From contig WAID01000008.1 in NCBI GenBank assembly GCA_016584495.1, positions 186,001 through 250,000 on the forward strand: a stretch of 64,000 nt of DNA, given 5' to 3'. This stretch comes from Celoporthe dispersa (taxonomy: Eukaryota; Ascomycota; Sordariomycetes; Diaporthales; Cryphonectriaceae). Shown in pieces: positions 1-11,131 of this stretch (position 1 is its first letter; each line of letters opens with the position of its first letter). Below the pieces are notes generated by a model, which was given only the letters and a program-made list of their open reading frames with translations, was not told where the DNA came from and made no database searches. The position numbers and the translations under genes are program-made.

Positions 1-1326
1 GTATCATATATTTTGGAAGCTAGATATGCGCACAATTGCTATGATAACAGCAGAGACGAAGACAATACCTCAAACGGATGTGTATCAGCTTATGGTCTAT
101 AACTCTTTTTCTTCCCTCTGGTCGGCAGAACGTCTTGTCTTCCTTTCTCTGCCAGTAATTACTAGGAGCATTTGATGCACCATTAATTATTATATTGCTA
201 ATAAACACTGGCTTAGAATCGGCTTCAAAATGATCTAGTGCTGAATGCACACACCAGAATTGACTTCATGCCTGAGGTAGACAGACACATGTCAGCAGGG
301 TGTTGGTCGGATCATTCTTGCGTCTCCGAAGTGCAAGTAGCGTCGAAGGTGATGAAAACGGAATCAGCTGGCGTCACAAAGCAACCTCGTAGCTATCCCG
401 TCCCGTGAGCTTAAAATCCTGACAGTATACGGATCTCGATCAATTCAGGCTCACTTTGAAGATGGTGTTTCAAAATCTGGCAGCTGACTGGACGATTCCT
501 GTGCGGGCGACGTCGATCTTGCCCGTGTGGTCCGTCCCAGCTCAACTGTGATATCATCGTGAGGAGTCGTGCAGCATGCACACACACACATCATAATTGG
601 GGAAGGGGAAAATAAAAGACCAAGCGATCCCACATGAGAGCGGAGAAGCCGTCTGCGCTATGAATAGGAACGGTAGTTACCAAATAAGCAATCGACGACC
701 AAAACCTCAAAGCACCGAATAGTCGCCTCATCCATTCTTCACAGACACCATTTGGGCACCGAAGAAGAGACGCTTCCAATACTCTTATCTCATCCCATCC
801 AGCTATGCCCACCGCTTCAGAGAAGGCCAAGGCCAAGCTACAGGCCGTCCTCGATGCCGATAGACGTGACTGCAGCAGTGAGTTTTCCCGTCCTCGTACC
901 GCTGCCGCACGCGAATGCCCAGATGTCCTGCAGATGTGCTGATCAGAGCTGCCCGTCTCTCACCAGATCGAAACAATCGTATTGCTGCGACGCGTTACCC
1001 TGCTGGTGGTTCAGAGGTGACAAACAGGATGGACTATCCAAATCGTCGTGGTAGCACTGGTGGCCTGAGGGGGCAATCAAGGACATGTTGAATCGTCCTG
1101 CTTATTGACGAGGCAAGGAACTGATTGATGTTACGCTACGGAAGCAGCTCGCACATGGGGGGAGAGTCGCTCGTAAATTTAGTTTAGTATGGTATCAAAA
1201 GAGATGCATGTTGTATCAATTACATTCATACAAGCCTGTTTATTACATACCCACGAGAGGCCGTCTCGCAGCACCATGCCCTCCATAAGTACCCAATCCC
1301 CATCCCCCAAATACCATGCTATCCGT
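1..1326. other. No supported gene
   Basis: Only short, poorly conserved-looking open frames occur here. A short peptide beginning at 805 on the + strand (MPTASEKAKAKLQAVLDAD) followed by a GTGAGT at about 854 resembles the beginning of a serine beta-lactamase-like protein, but nothing recognisable follows it, so it is not called as a gene. Confidence 0.4.
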
Positions 1327-1806
1327 CTACTGAGGATCATGACAGACAGCCTCGATATTGTTGCCAGCAGGATCAATCACAAACGCTCCGTAGTAATTAG
1401 CATGATAGTGGCTCCTCAGCCCAGGCTTCCCGTTGTCCTTCCCGCCAGCCTTAATGGCTGCCTCATACCATGCATCCACAGCTGCGTGGTCTGCTCGTGA
1501 TGTTTACACCAGTCAGCCTCAAACCCCTGGAAGAGGAGGTGATGTGTGTCCGAGATGACATAATTACATACCTCTGCAGCGGAATGCATGATGAGTCTTG
1601 GGAGTCTTTTCTGGCTTCGAGATGATCCACCAGTCTGTGTGCATCTGGTGGTGTTGCATGCCGCGGTCGCCGAAGCCAACATACTCTCCGTTGGGGCCGA
1701 AGACTAGGAGCTTCTCGTAGCCGATGGGCTTGAGGACTTCTTCGTAGAAGGCGACAGTGGCTTTATGGTCCTCTGCGGCAACGCACATCTGGGTGTGATC
1801 GATCAT
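1327..1806 (-). CDS. VOC (glyoxalase/bleomycin resistance/dioxygenase) family protein
   Basis: Two-exon gene giving 133 residues: exon 1 is 1572..1806, exon 2 is 1327..1493, separated by a 78-nt intron with GTATGT donor and AG acceptor; the joined frame is exact. The protein starts MIDHTQMCVAAEDHKATVAF, has the pattern of a single vicinal-oxygen-chelate domain (an N-terminal HTxMCV strand, a middle GxxxxVGFGD strand, and a C-terminal FVIDPAGNNIEAV strand that usually carries the metal-binding Glu). About 130 residues is the usual length of small fungal and bacterial VOC proteins. The substrate cannot be told: these proteins include lyases, dioxygenases and drug-binding proteins. No signal peptide, so cytosolic. 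One of four genes in the window needing no frame correction. Confidence 0.85.
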
Positions 1807-3653
1807 CTTGACTGGTCGAGTTGGTGATGGTTAGAGTAGTCAATTATGGTGCTTAAAATTGTGATGCAAGTTATTATAAAAGTCCAGCTGGGTTGATAAG
1901 TACTTTGAGTAATTATTTTGACGGTGCAACGAAGAAGACCTCGTCAAACCCAGAGTCAGTGAGGAGAGCGGTCACTCGATTCATATAATAAATCCAATAT
2001 CGTCCTCTGCCGTGTCCCATATCCATATAATCGAGGCCGTTGATACAATAATAGAAGCCCCAGCTGAGGCTCTTCCTACGAGGCCGACTGCCTCCGGGCC
2101 GAATCCCATCCGCTTTGGTGGTGAGCGCGGCCCAAAATCCAAAGGCGGACGGTGTAGCTCGGCCTGCTACAAATGTCCGGACTGCACGGCCAGGCCCCGG
2201 GAGACAGTTGACCCGACGCGCTGGGGGAGAGGAGGAGGCACGCAGCATCCATCTTGGCGAAGGATCAATGGGGAAGGCTTAGCTTGAGGAGCAAAAGTCC
2301 CGGGAAGACGGCCAGGGATTATTAACTCCAGCCTAGGCAGACCGACGGACAGCGACGAAGGACCCTGACTGTGGGGTTACAGTAGAGCGGAGGTTCACAG
2401 CATTCCATGGACCTTGTGTGCACGATGTGCCCTTACTGCCTACCAAGCTGGGTTCTCCTGAAGGTACCTTGACAACACAAAGCGACAGCCTCGGCTGGAA
2501 CCAATTGTTGCAACGGCGGACTACCAGAGGGTGGTCAGACGATGCACTTCTCGCTCTCGAAGCGCGGCATTTCGGAAGCGCCACGGATGCCTCGTCATGG
2601 GGAAAGGCCGCTGCGTGAGATCTCACTGGGCGAATAGATGCCAAATTCTGGGCTGCATAGGCTCCACCACTAGACCTGAGCTGTCGACTGTGTTATCTCG
2701 CAGGAAAAAGGAAAGGAAAAAAAGGCACCTTACTATGTACATGTCCTGTGCACACTATGGCGCCCTCCGAGAAACTGCAAGTCTACAGTCTATAGCTGGA
2801 AAAAGAAATCGTTTGTTTTCCAATTCAATCCAGCTTATAAGAAAATGTTGTTTGAGATCTTGTTATCTAAGAAAAGACGGGGTGTTTTTCACCTCCTATC
2901 TGAACATTGCAAGAAGCAGATACGTAGTGCCTCCTAGGGTGGTAGAAGGATTTGGAGGATGTGGTGGTATACAGTATGGAGTAGGTGGGAATCACCTGAC
3001 TTGGGTGGCCTTACTTACGCATCATACCATAGTACGCATCTCACTGTAGTATCGATTTTCGAATGCAACCCCTCCTCAGCTTCCTAGGTCTTACATCCCC
3101 AGGGGTTAAGAAATCATCCACACTTCGCCACCAGAGCAATACATATTCATCAAGGGGTTGTTTTCCCCTCTACTATTTTCACCGGTTTCTCTTGGAAATA
3201 ATACTTGTCACAGATAGGTATTGCTTGAATTTTATTTAGCATTTATTCACCAGATTAACATTTGATTTAGTAAAATAGGTCTAAGTTTAATTTGGCATTC
3301 TGCGCTGTACAGCATGTACTACCCCGGTGGCAAAGTGTGGACATGAATCCTCGGGGATGTATGTCGACCCGGACAATGACACCTATAGTCGCACTTTAAC
3401 CTATAGACCGGCGTGTAGACCCTTGCTACGCTCCACCTCCGGCTGAGGTGGCATGAGGGAATCCATGCGCCTACCTCCTCATGCATGTCTAGTACTTGAT
3501 ATATAACCGAGCTCTGTTCGGTCCCTTGAAAACCTCGGGCTGTCCAGCAGCAGTAGAGCGTCGCCAGACATCCGCAGAACAACATCGCTGAGAGGCCGCG
3601 GGCCCGGAACGACAACACACATTCATCGCTAGAGGATTACCTCCCCAGCAAAC
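1807..3653. other. Intergenic, no supported gene
   Basis: About 1.85 kb without a convincing gene. Open frames on both strands (for example around 1913-2287 and 2331-2644) mirror each other and show no recognisable domain. A short AT-rich patch at about 3200-3300 stands out from the surroundings and may be a promoter-proximal spacer of the downstream monooxygenase. Confidence 0.4.
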
Positions 3654-5531
3654 ATGGCGGTCAACGACAAGGCAGGACGAGAGTGTCGCTATACGCAGTT
3701 CGCCTGCATCGGCACAGGCCTCTCAGGGATTGGCCTGGGCGCGACCCTCAAGCGATGGTACAACATCGGCGACATCCAGTTCTTCGAGCGCAACCAAGAT
3801 CTCGGCGGCACCTGGTTCGCGAACCGCTACCCGGGCTGCGCGTGCGATGTCCCCACCGCTCTGTTTTCTTACTCCTACGAGCCGAACCCGGACTGGTCGA
3901 GGATCCTGCCGCCATCGGCCGAGCTGTGGGCGTACCTGGACCGTGTCGCGAACAAATATGACCTGCGTGGCCGCATGATTTTCCGCGTCGAGGTGAAGAA
4001 GGCGGAGTGGATCGAGGAGAGAGCCAGATGGCGACTGACCGTGCAGAGGTTGGAAGACGGAGGGAGTTCCTCCACGAGTGCCAGTTCCTGTTCGGCGCGA
4101 TGGGACAGCTGGTGCGCCCGAGGAAGCTGGACGTCCCAGGCCTGGAGAGCTTCAGTGGCCGCTTCTGTCACAGCGCGCAGTGGCCAGAGGACTTGGACCT
4201 GACAGGAAAGAGGGTCGTGGTCTTCGGGAACGGGTGCACAGGCGTGCAGGTTGTGCCGGCTATTGTGGGCAAGACCAAGCACCTGACGCACATCGTCCGG
4301 ACCAAGCATTGGATCCTCCCAGGCGTCGATGCCCTGGTCGATGACAACGCGCGGGCGCTGCTGAAGATCCCTCTTATAGCTAAACTCTCACGCCTCGGAG
4401 TCTTCCTCTTCGCCGAGAACCAGCTGAGGTACTTCCATACGAACTGGGATGGGAATCGATTCCGCAAGAGTGTGACGAAGCAGGCCGACGCCTTTATGCG
4501 CAAGCTGGCGCCGGCCAAGTATCATGACATTTTGATCCCGGACTTTGAGGTCGGATGCAAGAGGAGGATCTTTGACCCGGGCTATCTGCAGTCTCTGTAC
4601 GCCGAGAACCTCGAGTTGACGGATACCAAGCCGGAAAAGATCGTGCCCGAGGGCGTGAGGCTGGCAGACGGGCGACTGATCGAAGCGGATGTCATCATCG
4701 CCTGTAATGGCTTCGAGACCGAAGACTTTATCTGTCCCATGGAGCTCATCGGTGTGAATGGAGAGACCGCCAAGGACCACTGGGCAAAGTTTGCTGGTCT
4801 CCCCGAGGCGTATAACTGCACTGTCATGAGTGGATTCCCCAACTTCTTCATCCTTCTTGGTAAGTCGGCAGGCCTCACATGGCTGCTTGGAACACGTCTG
4901 AGGACACTGGGCGGAGGCTGACATGCTGTGTTCAGGACCCAACGCCCTGACTGGTCACACATCAGCCGTCATGGCCTCCGAGAACTCCACCAACTATGCT
5001 CTCAGGGTCATCAAGCCGCTGCTGGACGGCAAGGGCACCACAGCAGAGCTGTCGTTTGACGCAGAGAGGAAGTATGTGAACAAGATGCAAGACTCGCTGT
5101 CGAAGACAGTGCTGGCGACCGGCTGTGGAAGCTGGTACGTCTCGAGGCTGGGGAATGGTAAAGAGTGGAACATGGCGGTCTATCCCTGGACACAGGGCCA
5201 TTATTGGTGGCGTAGCTTGTTTCCGGTGTGGAGGGACTGGCAGTTCAGAGTAAGTGGTGCCCCTAACGGCCTCCTTCCAAGTAGTGTTGAGAGGTCCCGC
5301 ATGTTTACTAACGGCCGTGATCAGGGGCAAACCCAGAAGGGTCGCAAATCAGTCCTAGGGCGGCTGGTGATATCGATGGGCCTGACAGCAATGCTGGTCT
5401 GGCTTTCCTTCTCCCTTCGAGCCGGCCGTCGTCTCAGGCTCGGGTCCGTTCGGGAAGATCTTCAGAAGAACCTTCGCCTTGCCCAGGATATTCTTGCCAG
5501 GTGGAAGCCAGTGCGTAATCGTAGCTCGTGA
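3654..5531 (+). CDS. Flavin monooxygenase, Baeyer-Villiger type, membrane-anchored
   Basis: FAD- and NADPH-dependent oxygenase expected to insert one oxygen into a ketone or hydroxylate a lipophilic substrate. Exons 3654..4859, 4936..5249 and 5325..5531, with GTAAGT donors, give 575 residues once one base is restored. Seen: an N-terminal dinucleotide site (GTGLSG), the ERNQDLGGTWFANRYPGCAC segment typical of the family, the Baeyer-Villiger fingerprint FxGxxxHxxxWP (FSGRFCHSAQWP), a second Rossmann site (GNGCTG) and a C-terminal hydrophobic segment (about residues 515-540) followed by basic residues that would anchor it in a membrane. The reading frame slips by one base at about 4062-4068 in a G-rich run; protein similarity resumes immediately in the other frame, so a missing base is more likely than an intron. 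The last intron is a multiple of three and so leaves the frame open if retained. Substrate unknown; no biosynthetic cluster partners are adjacent. Confidence 0.85.
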
Positions 5532-6134
5532 AGGACTTGAAGGAGAGAGCGCAGCCTTGTGTCCTGAGTCGCGTGTCTGTAGGGGGTACTGACCTGTCGA
5601 CTCTATGCGGATGAGGTGAACAATAGCTTACCGTACGGATAGGCATCAAGAGGTGGGTGTGATGGTAGGTTGTCTGTTCGGTAGGATCTAGGAAGACACG
5701 AATGAATCTCATAAACTGCAGCGCTGAAGAGAGCACTCGTATGTGTGGATTAAGAGACTCTGGGTACCTTCTGTCTGGAGGCAAAACGTACTGAATAAGA
5801 TGGCTGCTTCATGTCCTCAATATTGTCTGGCAGGCAGCTGTGGACCTGGGACTCTTTTGGGTCAATCTGGGCCAGATGGGCTCTCCCTGTCATGATTATT
5901 CCTGTACAATAATTAGAGGGGGTGTATGCAGGGTGAAGTCTTGCACTAATTATTGACCGCCTTCTATATACAGCCTAACGTATCTTGATAGAGAGACGGC
6001 AGAATATCTCCGAGAGAAAAAAATATATTGGGAACTCGCCTTCACTTCCAACTAACAAATCACTTACGAGGAGGGCTTTTGTCACCAAAGCTGGCCTATT
6101 TTCAGCTTGAATGCCCCGAGTACAGACCATCGAA
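5532..6134. other. Intergenic spacer
   Basis: About 600 bases between the monooxygenase stop and the ESF1 start, on the same strand. It must hold the 3' end of one transcript and the promoter of the next; I see no RNA gene or repeat. Confidence 0.4.
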
Positions 6135-8247
6135 ATGTCTTCCAAACAGACAACAAAAGCCAAGAGGCGAGATGGCGCCCCTCAGCCAAAATCACCGACG
6201 CGCGCTTCGCCAGTTTCGAGACCGACCCTCGCTATGCCCTTCCCTCCAAGCGCAAGACCAAGACCACCATCGACAAGCGCTTCTCGCGCATGCTCAAGGA
6301 TGACGAGTTCACCTCGACTGCAAAGACCGACCGCTACGGCCGCAAGATCAAGTCCGACTCCAAGAAGAAGGCGCTGCAGAGGCTATACCAGGAGGAGGAG
6401 GAAGACGAGCAAGAGGAGGACGAGGACGACGATATAGAGGTCGAGGCGGACGACGTGGTCAGGCGAGAGCTGGAGAAGGCCAAGACAAAATATGACCCCG
6501 CGAGAGGCGGCGGCTTTTCCTCGTCCGAGTCTGACTCTGATTCGAGCGAGGACGAGGACGACGATGACGACGAGGAAGAGGAGGTTGATAACGCACCGGA
6601 TATGCAGCAGTACCGGACCCAGCAGGCAGAGGTCGAGACCGGCGAGGTCACGAATCGCATAGCTATCGTCAATCTCGACTGGGACAACATTAAGTCTGTC
6701 GACCTGATGGCCCTGTGCAACAGCTTTGTTCCGCTCGGTGGGCGCATAGAAAAGGTCTCCATCTACCCGTCCGAGTTTGGCAAGGAGAGGATGCAGCGCG
6801 AGGAGCTCGAGGGGCCGCCCAAGGAGATCTTCAAGAAGAGCAGCACCGATGAGGACGACGAGGCCTCAGAAGACAGCGACGAGCCGGAGGATGATGACGA
6901 GGACAGTGACGAGGAGGCCAAGAACGATCTTTTCAAGGAGGAGAACGATGAGGACTTCGACAGCGATGCACTGCGGACCTATCAGCTGGACAGACTACGG
7001 TATTACTATGCGGTAATGATCTGCTCGGATAAGAACACCGCGCAGAAGATCTACGAGGAAACAGACGGTTCAGAATACTTGTCGTCATCAAACTTCCTCG
7101 ACCTACGATTCGTGCCGGACGACGTCACGTTTGACGACGAGCCTCGGGACGAATGCAAGAGCGTGCCAAAGAACTACAAGCCTGTCGAGTTTGTGACCGA
7201 TGCCCTGCAGCATTCCAAGGTCAAGCTGACCTGGGACATGCACCCAGAGGAGACCAACCGCAAGGAGACCATGAAGAATGCATTCAGTGGCAGCAGGGAT
7301 GGCATTGCGGAGAACGACATTAAAGCATATCTGGCTAGCGGCAGTGAGGACGAGGAGGATGAAGGGGATGAAGATGGCGCGACGGGAGCCTCCGATGCAC
7401 CAAAACTGAGCAAGAAGGAACTTGCTCGCAAGAAGATGCGAGAGGCGCTCGGCTTCAAGGACGAGCCTTCGGACAAGTCATCCAAGTCAGGAGGGCCTGT
7501 AGGAGACATGCAGATCACATTCACTTCGGCACTTACCGAGGACACGGGCAAGAAGGCGCCCGGAGAGGAAACGACCGCAGAGAAATACATCCGCAAGGAG
7601 CGCGAGAGGAAGGCTAAGCGGAAAGAGAAGACCCTAGCAAATAGACAAGGCGCCAAGACAGAAGCCGAAGAGGAGCCGCAGGAAGACCTCGGCTTCGACG
7701 ACCCATTCTTCACAGCTGAAGAGCCCGAGGCGAAATCAAAATCCGCCGTGCACAAGGAAGAAAGGCGGAAGAAGCGCGAGGCGCGGGAGGCTGAGGAGAA
7801 GCAGAATGCAGAGGAGAAGGCCCAGCTGCAGCTCCTCATGGCAGACAACCCTGATGAGGAGGCCGGCCACCTGGACCACTTCGACATGAACGAGATCCTC
7901 AAGGCCGAGAAGAACAAGAAGAAGAAAGGGAAGAAGGGCAGGAAGGACACAGAGGCCGCGGCCGGGCTGCAGGATGACTTCAGGATGGATGTCCATAATG
8001 ATCGCTTCAAGGCCGTCTTTGAGGACCATGAGTTTGCCATTGATCCATCCAACCCCAAGTACAAGGGTACCACAGGCATGAAGAGGATGCTGGAGGAGGG
8101 CAGGAAGAAGCGAAAGCACGGCGGAGATGAGGGTGGCAGTGAGAGGCGGACGGACCAGAAGTCGAAAAGGTGAAAGCCGGTGGCGGCGGCGATGATTTGA
8201 GCAAACTAGTCAGCTCGATCAAGAAGAAGTCTGGGGGTAGGAAATAG
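6135..8247 (+). CDS. ESF1: ESF1, pre-rRNA processing (small subunit processome) protein
   Basis: Nucleolar factor needed for 18S rRNA maturation. A single-exon gene of 704 residues after two one-base corrections. Seen: the TDARFASFETDPRY segment and KTTIDKRFSRMLKDDEF near the N terminus, long acidic Asp/Glu tracts at about residues 85-160 and 240-285, a central region (RIAIVNLDWDNIKSVDLMAL onward) that is the degenerate RNA-recognition part of the family, Lys/Glu-rich charged stretches, and the NUC153 motif near the C terminus (FRMDVHNDRFKAVFEDHEFA). The start chosen is ATG at 6135 (MSSKQTTKAK), which joins the conserved region only if one A is added to the AAAA at 6188-6191. At the other end the frame meets TGA at 8171, yet the conserved basic tail (LSKLVSSIKKKSGGRK) continues in the adjacent frame to TAG at 8247, implying one missing base near 8165-8170. 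Confidence 0.93.
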
Positions 8248-8734
8248 TCGACCAGAGCCTGGAGGCATGTTTCTCAATCAGCACGATACCCAATGAGCCA
8301 TCCAGACGCCTGTGGTTGGTTGATCGTGTCCGGGAAGTGAGTGATCCATTCATAGTCTTGTTTATGTTTGCTAGATCATACACAATGGCCACTTGTCTCA
8401 ACTTCAAACCCATCGTCTTTCACAAACCTGAGGCTAAACAGTCTTGAGTAAAGCTTTCACACTTCAATCCCTAGGCGCTGAGCAACCGCGGCCGGGTTTG
8501 CGTTCCAAGGCTGCAGGAGGCCGGCCACTACCAGGCAACCTGCGACATAAACCGCCCAGCTTTCACTCCAGTCTCAACCTCTCCCTGACTTCTTCCTCCC
8601 TCTGCAACCCACGCAATATTTCCACCCTCATCAAAGCGGTCTGCCTTATCCATCCATCTGGACAGTCCAAGTCGGCCTCTACCCAGCTGCAACCCCCAGA
8701 CAATCGTATCCAAGAAACGACCAACAGAGAAGTC

Positions 8735-9213
8735 ATGGGCAACCCAGGCACCGGAATCTGTACAGCCCTCGGAGCCGCGGGCGCCTTGCTCGTCGCTGCC
8801 CCGATGCTAGCTGCTGCGCCTGTCATCGCGGCTGCTGGCTTCAGCGCCGCGGGCCCCGTTGCCGGTACGTGGACTTCTTCTCCCTTCGGGATCTCTCCTG
8901 AGCGATGCTGACGATATTATCGAGAGCAGGCTCGCTTGCTGCGGGGCTCCAGGCGGGCATCGGCAACGTGGCAGCTGGAAGCGCATTCGCTGTCGTCCAG
9001 AGCGCCGCCATGGGAGGATCTGGAGCAGCGACGGTCGCTGGCGCTGTCCAGGGGTTCGGTGCTGGGATCCTGGCGGCTGCGGGAGGTATTATGGCCTGGC
9101 TAGATTCCGGCAACGATGATGGACACGGAGACAAGGACGACGATGGAGATAAAGACAAGGACAACGATGGAGACAAAGAAAAGGACGACGATGGACACGG
9201 AGACAAAGACTGA
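8735..9213 (+). CDS. ISG12/IFI6-27 family small membrane protein with Asp/Lys-Gly repeat tail
   Basis: Exons 8735..8864 and 8930..9213, with a 65-nt GTACGT...AG intron holding a CTGAC branch site, encode 137 residues. The body is a run of Ala/Gly-rich hydrophobic helices: an N-terminal AAPMLAAAPVIAAAGFSAAG, then GSLAAGLQAGIGNVAAG and AVVQSAAMGGSGAATVAGAV, matching the layout of the Ifi-6-16/ISG12 family known from animals (interferon-induced, mitochondrial or ER membrane) and also present in fungi, where its role is not established. After IMAWLDSGN the protein ends in repeated acidic units (DGHGDKD, DGDKDKD, DGDKEKD) resembling EF-hand or thrombospondin-type calcium-binding loops. The frame is open upstream to 8444, but 8735 is chosen because the family similarity begins there. 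No frame correction needed. Confidence 0.8.
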
Positions 9214-9801
9214 GGCTGGCGGATCAGGCGTCTACACATTTCGTCTCGAGATCCCTCAGTCATCACCCGACATTTATGTTGCTCATCACATGGTGAGGTT
9301 CATAAATAGTTGCGGTCACAGTACCATCGGGCAACCCTCTGGGCTTTACGCAAAAACGATTGATTTGCAGTAATACTTCTGCTTTGCTTTTGATGATTTT
9401 TCAAGTGTCGAGCTGTATGCCCCGTCAACGCCTTCCGAGGGAAGACTGAACAGTATTTCCTTTTCTCTATCCTCGCGGACAAGGAATAAGGACAACAATC
9501 AGACTGGCATAGAGCAACTTCGTCCTGGCTAGACACAGCGTTTGTATTTATGGGGCATACGGGTCTGGATTGAGGGGATCTGCCAGGCTATTACCAACTA
9601 ATCGAGCACGGACAGACGAAGATCAACAGAGATAACACCATAGTAACGTTATACTATCAAGTGAAGACGTCAGTGTGCTGGAAATTTTCGTGTAGTAATT
9701 TTCATATGTAGGAAAAGGGCATCCTCTAGCCTGGTGTGGGCTGGACTATGTTATTTTCGTGTGATGGAAAGTTCAGTGTGTCCTCTTGTCTTTTTCGTTT
9801 T

Positions 9802-9847
<46 letters not shown>

Positions 9848-11131
9848 TCTTCTATTTCCTTGCCCTCTCTTGTCCCCAATGTGTCTTGAGGAATTACTTG
9901 AAAAACATCCTATTGTTATACCAATCCACCACGATCCGATCTATTCCGGTACATACGTCTTGCTACTGCTGAAGCGCTGTGAGAATGACTCCCATTCCCT
10001 GACCATTTTGATTATCCTATCCTACATACGTTCGTAACAGGCTCGGCGTTTCACACTGAGAGATTTGGAGGAGCGGGGTCAACGCCAGAGCGATGATGCT
10101 TGCGTATACAGTACTCCTACATTAGTTAGCACGCGTTACGGAGTAGGATAGCCTTGTCACTACCAAGGCAGCCCGTGCTCTTGTGCCCTGAGTAGTCTGA
10201 ATACAATCAACGGGCCGTGCCGGGGAGTCACGCATCGGTCCTACTGTCTGTACTATAGCTGAAAGAGAGGGAGAGAGTGAGAGTTAGCTGAGGTGCTGTG
10301 AGGGGAGTTGAAAATTTTTCTTTCGGGGGGGGGGGCGGTGCCAGGGGAGGAGGGAAATGAACAGGCCGGCAACGACTTTAGGTACTATTATATGCTTGAG
10401 TAAATTAGTACATGCATGTTGTGACCGAGTTGTGCGTGACTGTTTAGGGGGGGGGCAGCGGGCGGACTCCTCGCCTAGAAGGTCGAGGGCGTACAAGCAC
10501 CCACTGCGCTACACCGCATGGTATGCACACGCAGTACTGACATAGTGTTGTATAATGACTACCCATGGTCAAGTCACCAGATAGATGTTGACGTTTGATG
10601 TGGCTGCTCATGCTGAGTCAGAAAGCCACGACGGAACCCCGGTTCAGCTCTCCAACAGAGGGTGTATCGTCACCTGTGGAGCGGCTGTGGGACCTACCCT
10701 GGAAGCCTGCAGGTAGCCGCCATCCCGCTGGCACAAATCAAGAAACAGGGCCTCAGCCTGTGTCGAGACCAAACATGACATCACCCAGCATGGCCAGTGG
10801 GATCCACCAACCTGTCTTCTCTCTCCTCCATCATCTTGTTCAGCAGCGCTCAGGTCCAGCCCACGCACACCTACACAGTAGTACACACCCATAACCAACC
10901 CATCGCGTCGTCAGAGGAGGGATCCCCAGGATGTCACTCTCACTATCACCCGTGCTAGGGGCCACGCAGGAGATTCTCATATGGCCTATCCGCCCCTGCT
11001 GCTGGTTTTAACCCGAAACACAGACCACGGTCTGGGTCGTCGTCTCGTCCTCTCTTTTTCCTTCTTTTCTGTTTCTTTTTGTTTTCTCTCTCTCTTCTTT
11101 TTCCTCTGCTTCACGGCGTTCTCCCCTCGTC
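9214..11131. other. Intergenic, no supported gene
   Basis: Holds a long CT repeat (about 9805-9844), an 11-base G run near 10325 and a shorter one near 10447, and a pyrimidine-rich tract at 11050-11110 directly upstream of the DUF2985 gene that looks like a fungal core promoter. No protein frame in it is convincing. Confidence 0.4.
9805..9844. repeat. (CT)n microsatellite
   Basis: Nearly uninterrupted CT dinucleotides for about 40 bases, followed by TTC-rich sequence, in the intergenic region downstream of the ISG12-like gene. Confidence 0.95.

Noticed and set aside
805..900. Possible start of a beta-lactamase-like protein
   Set aside because: Only about 25 residues look similar and no continuing exon was found.
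3993..4042. Short intron as explanation of the monooxygenase frame change
   Set aside because: GTGAAG...GTGCAG would remove 50 bases of sequence that fits the family; a single missing base in the G-rich run explains the data better.
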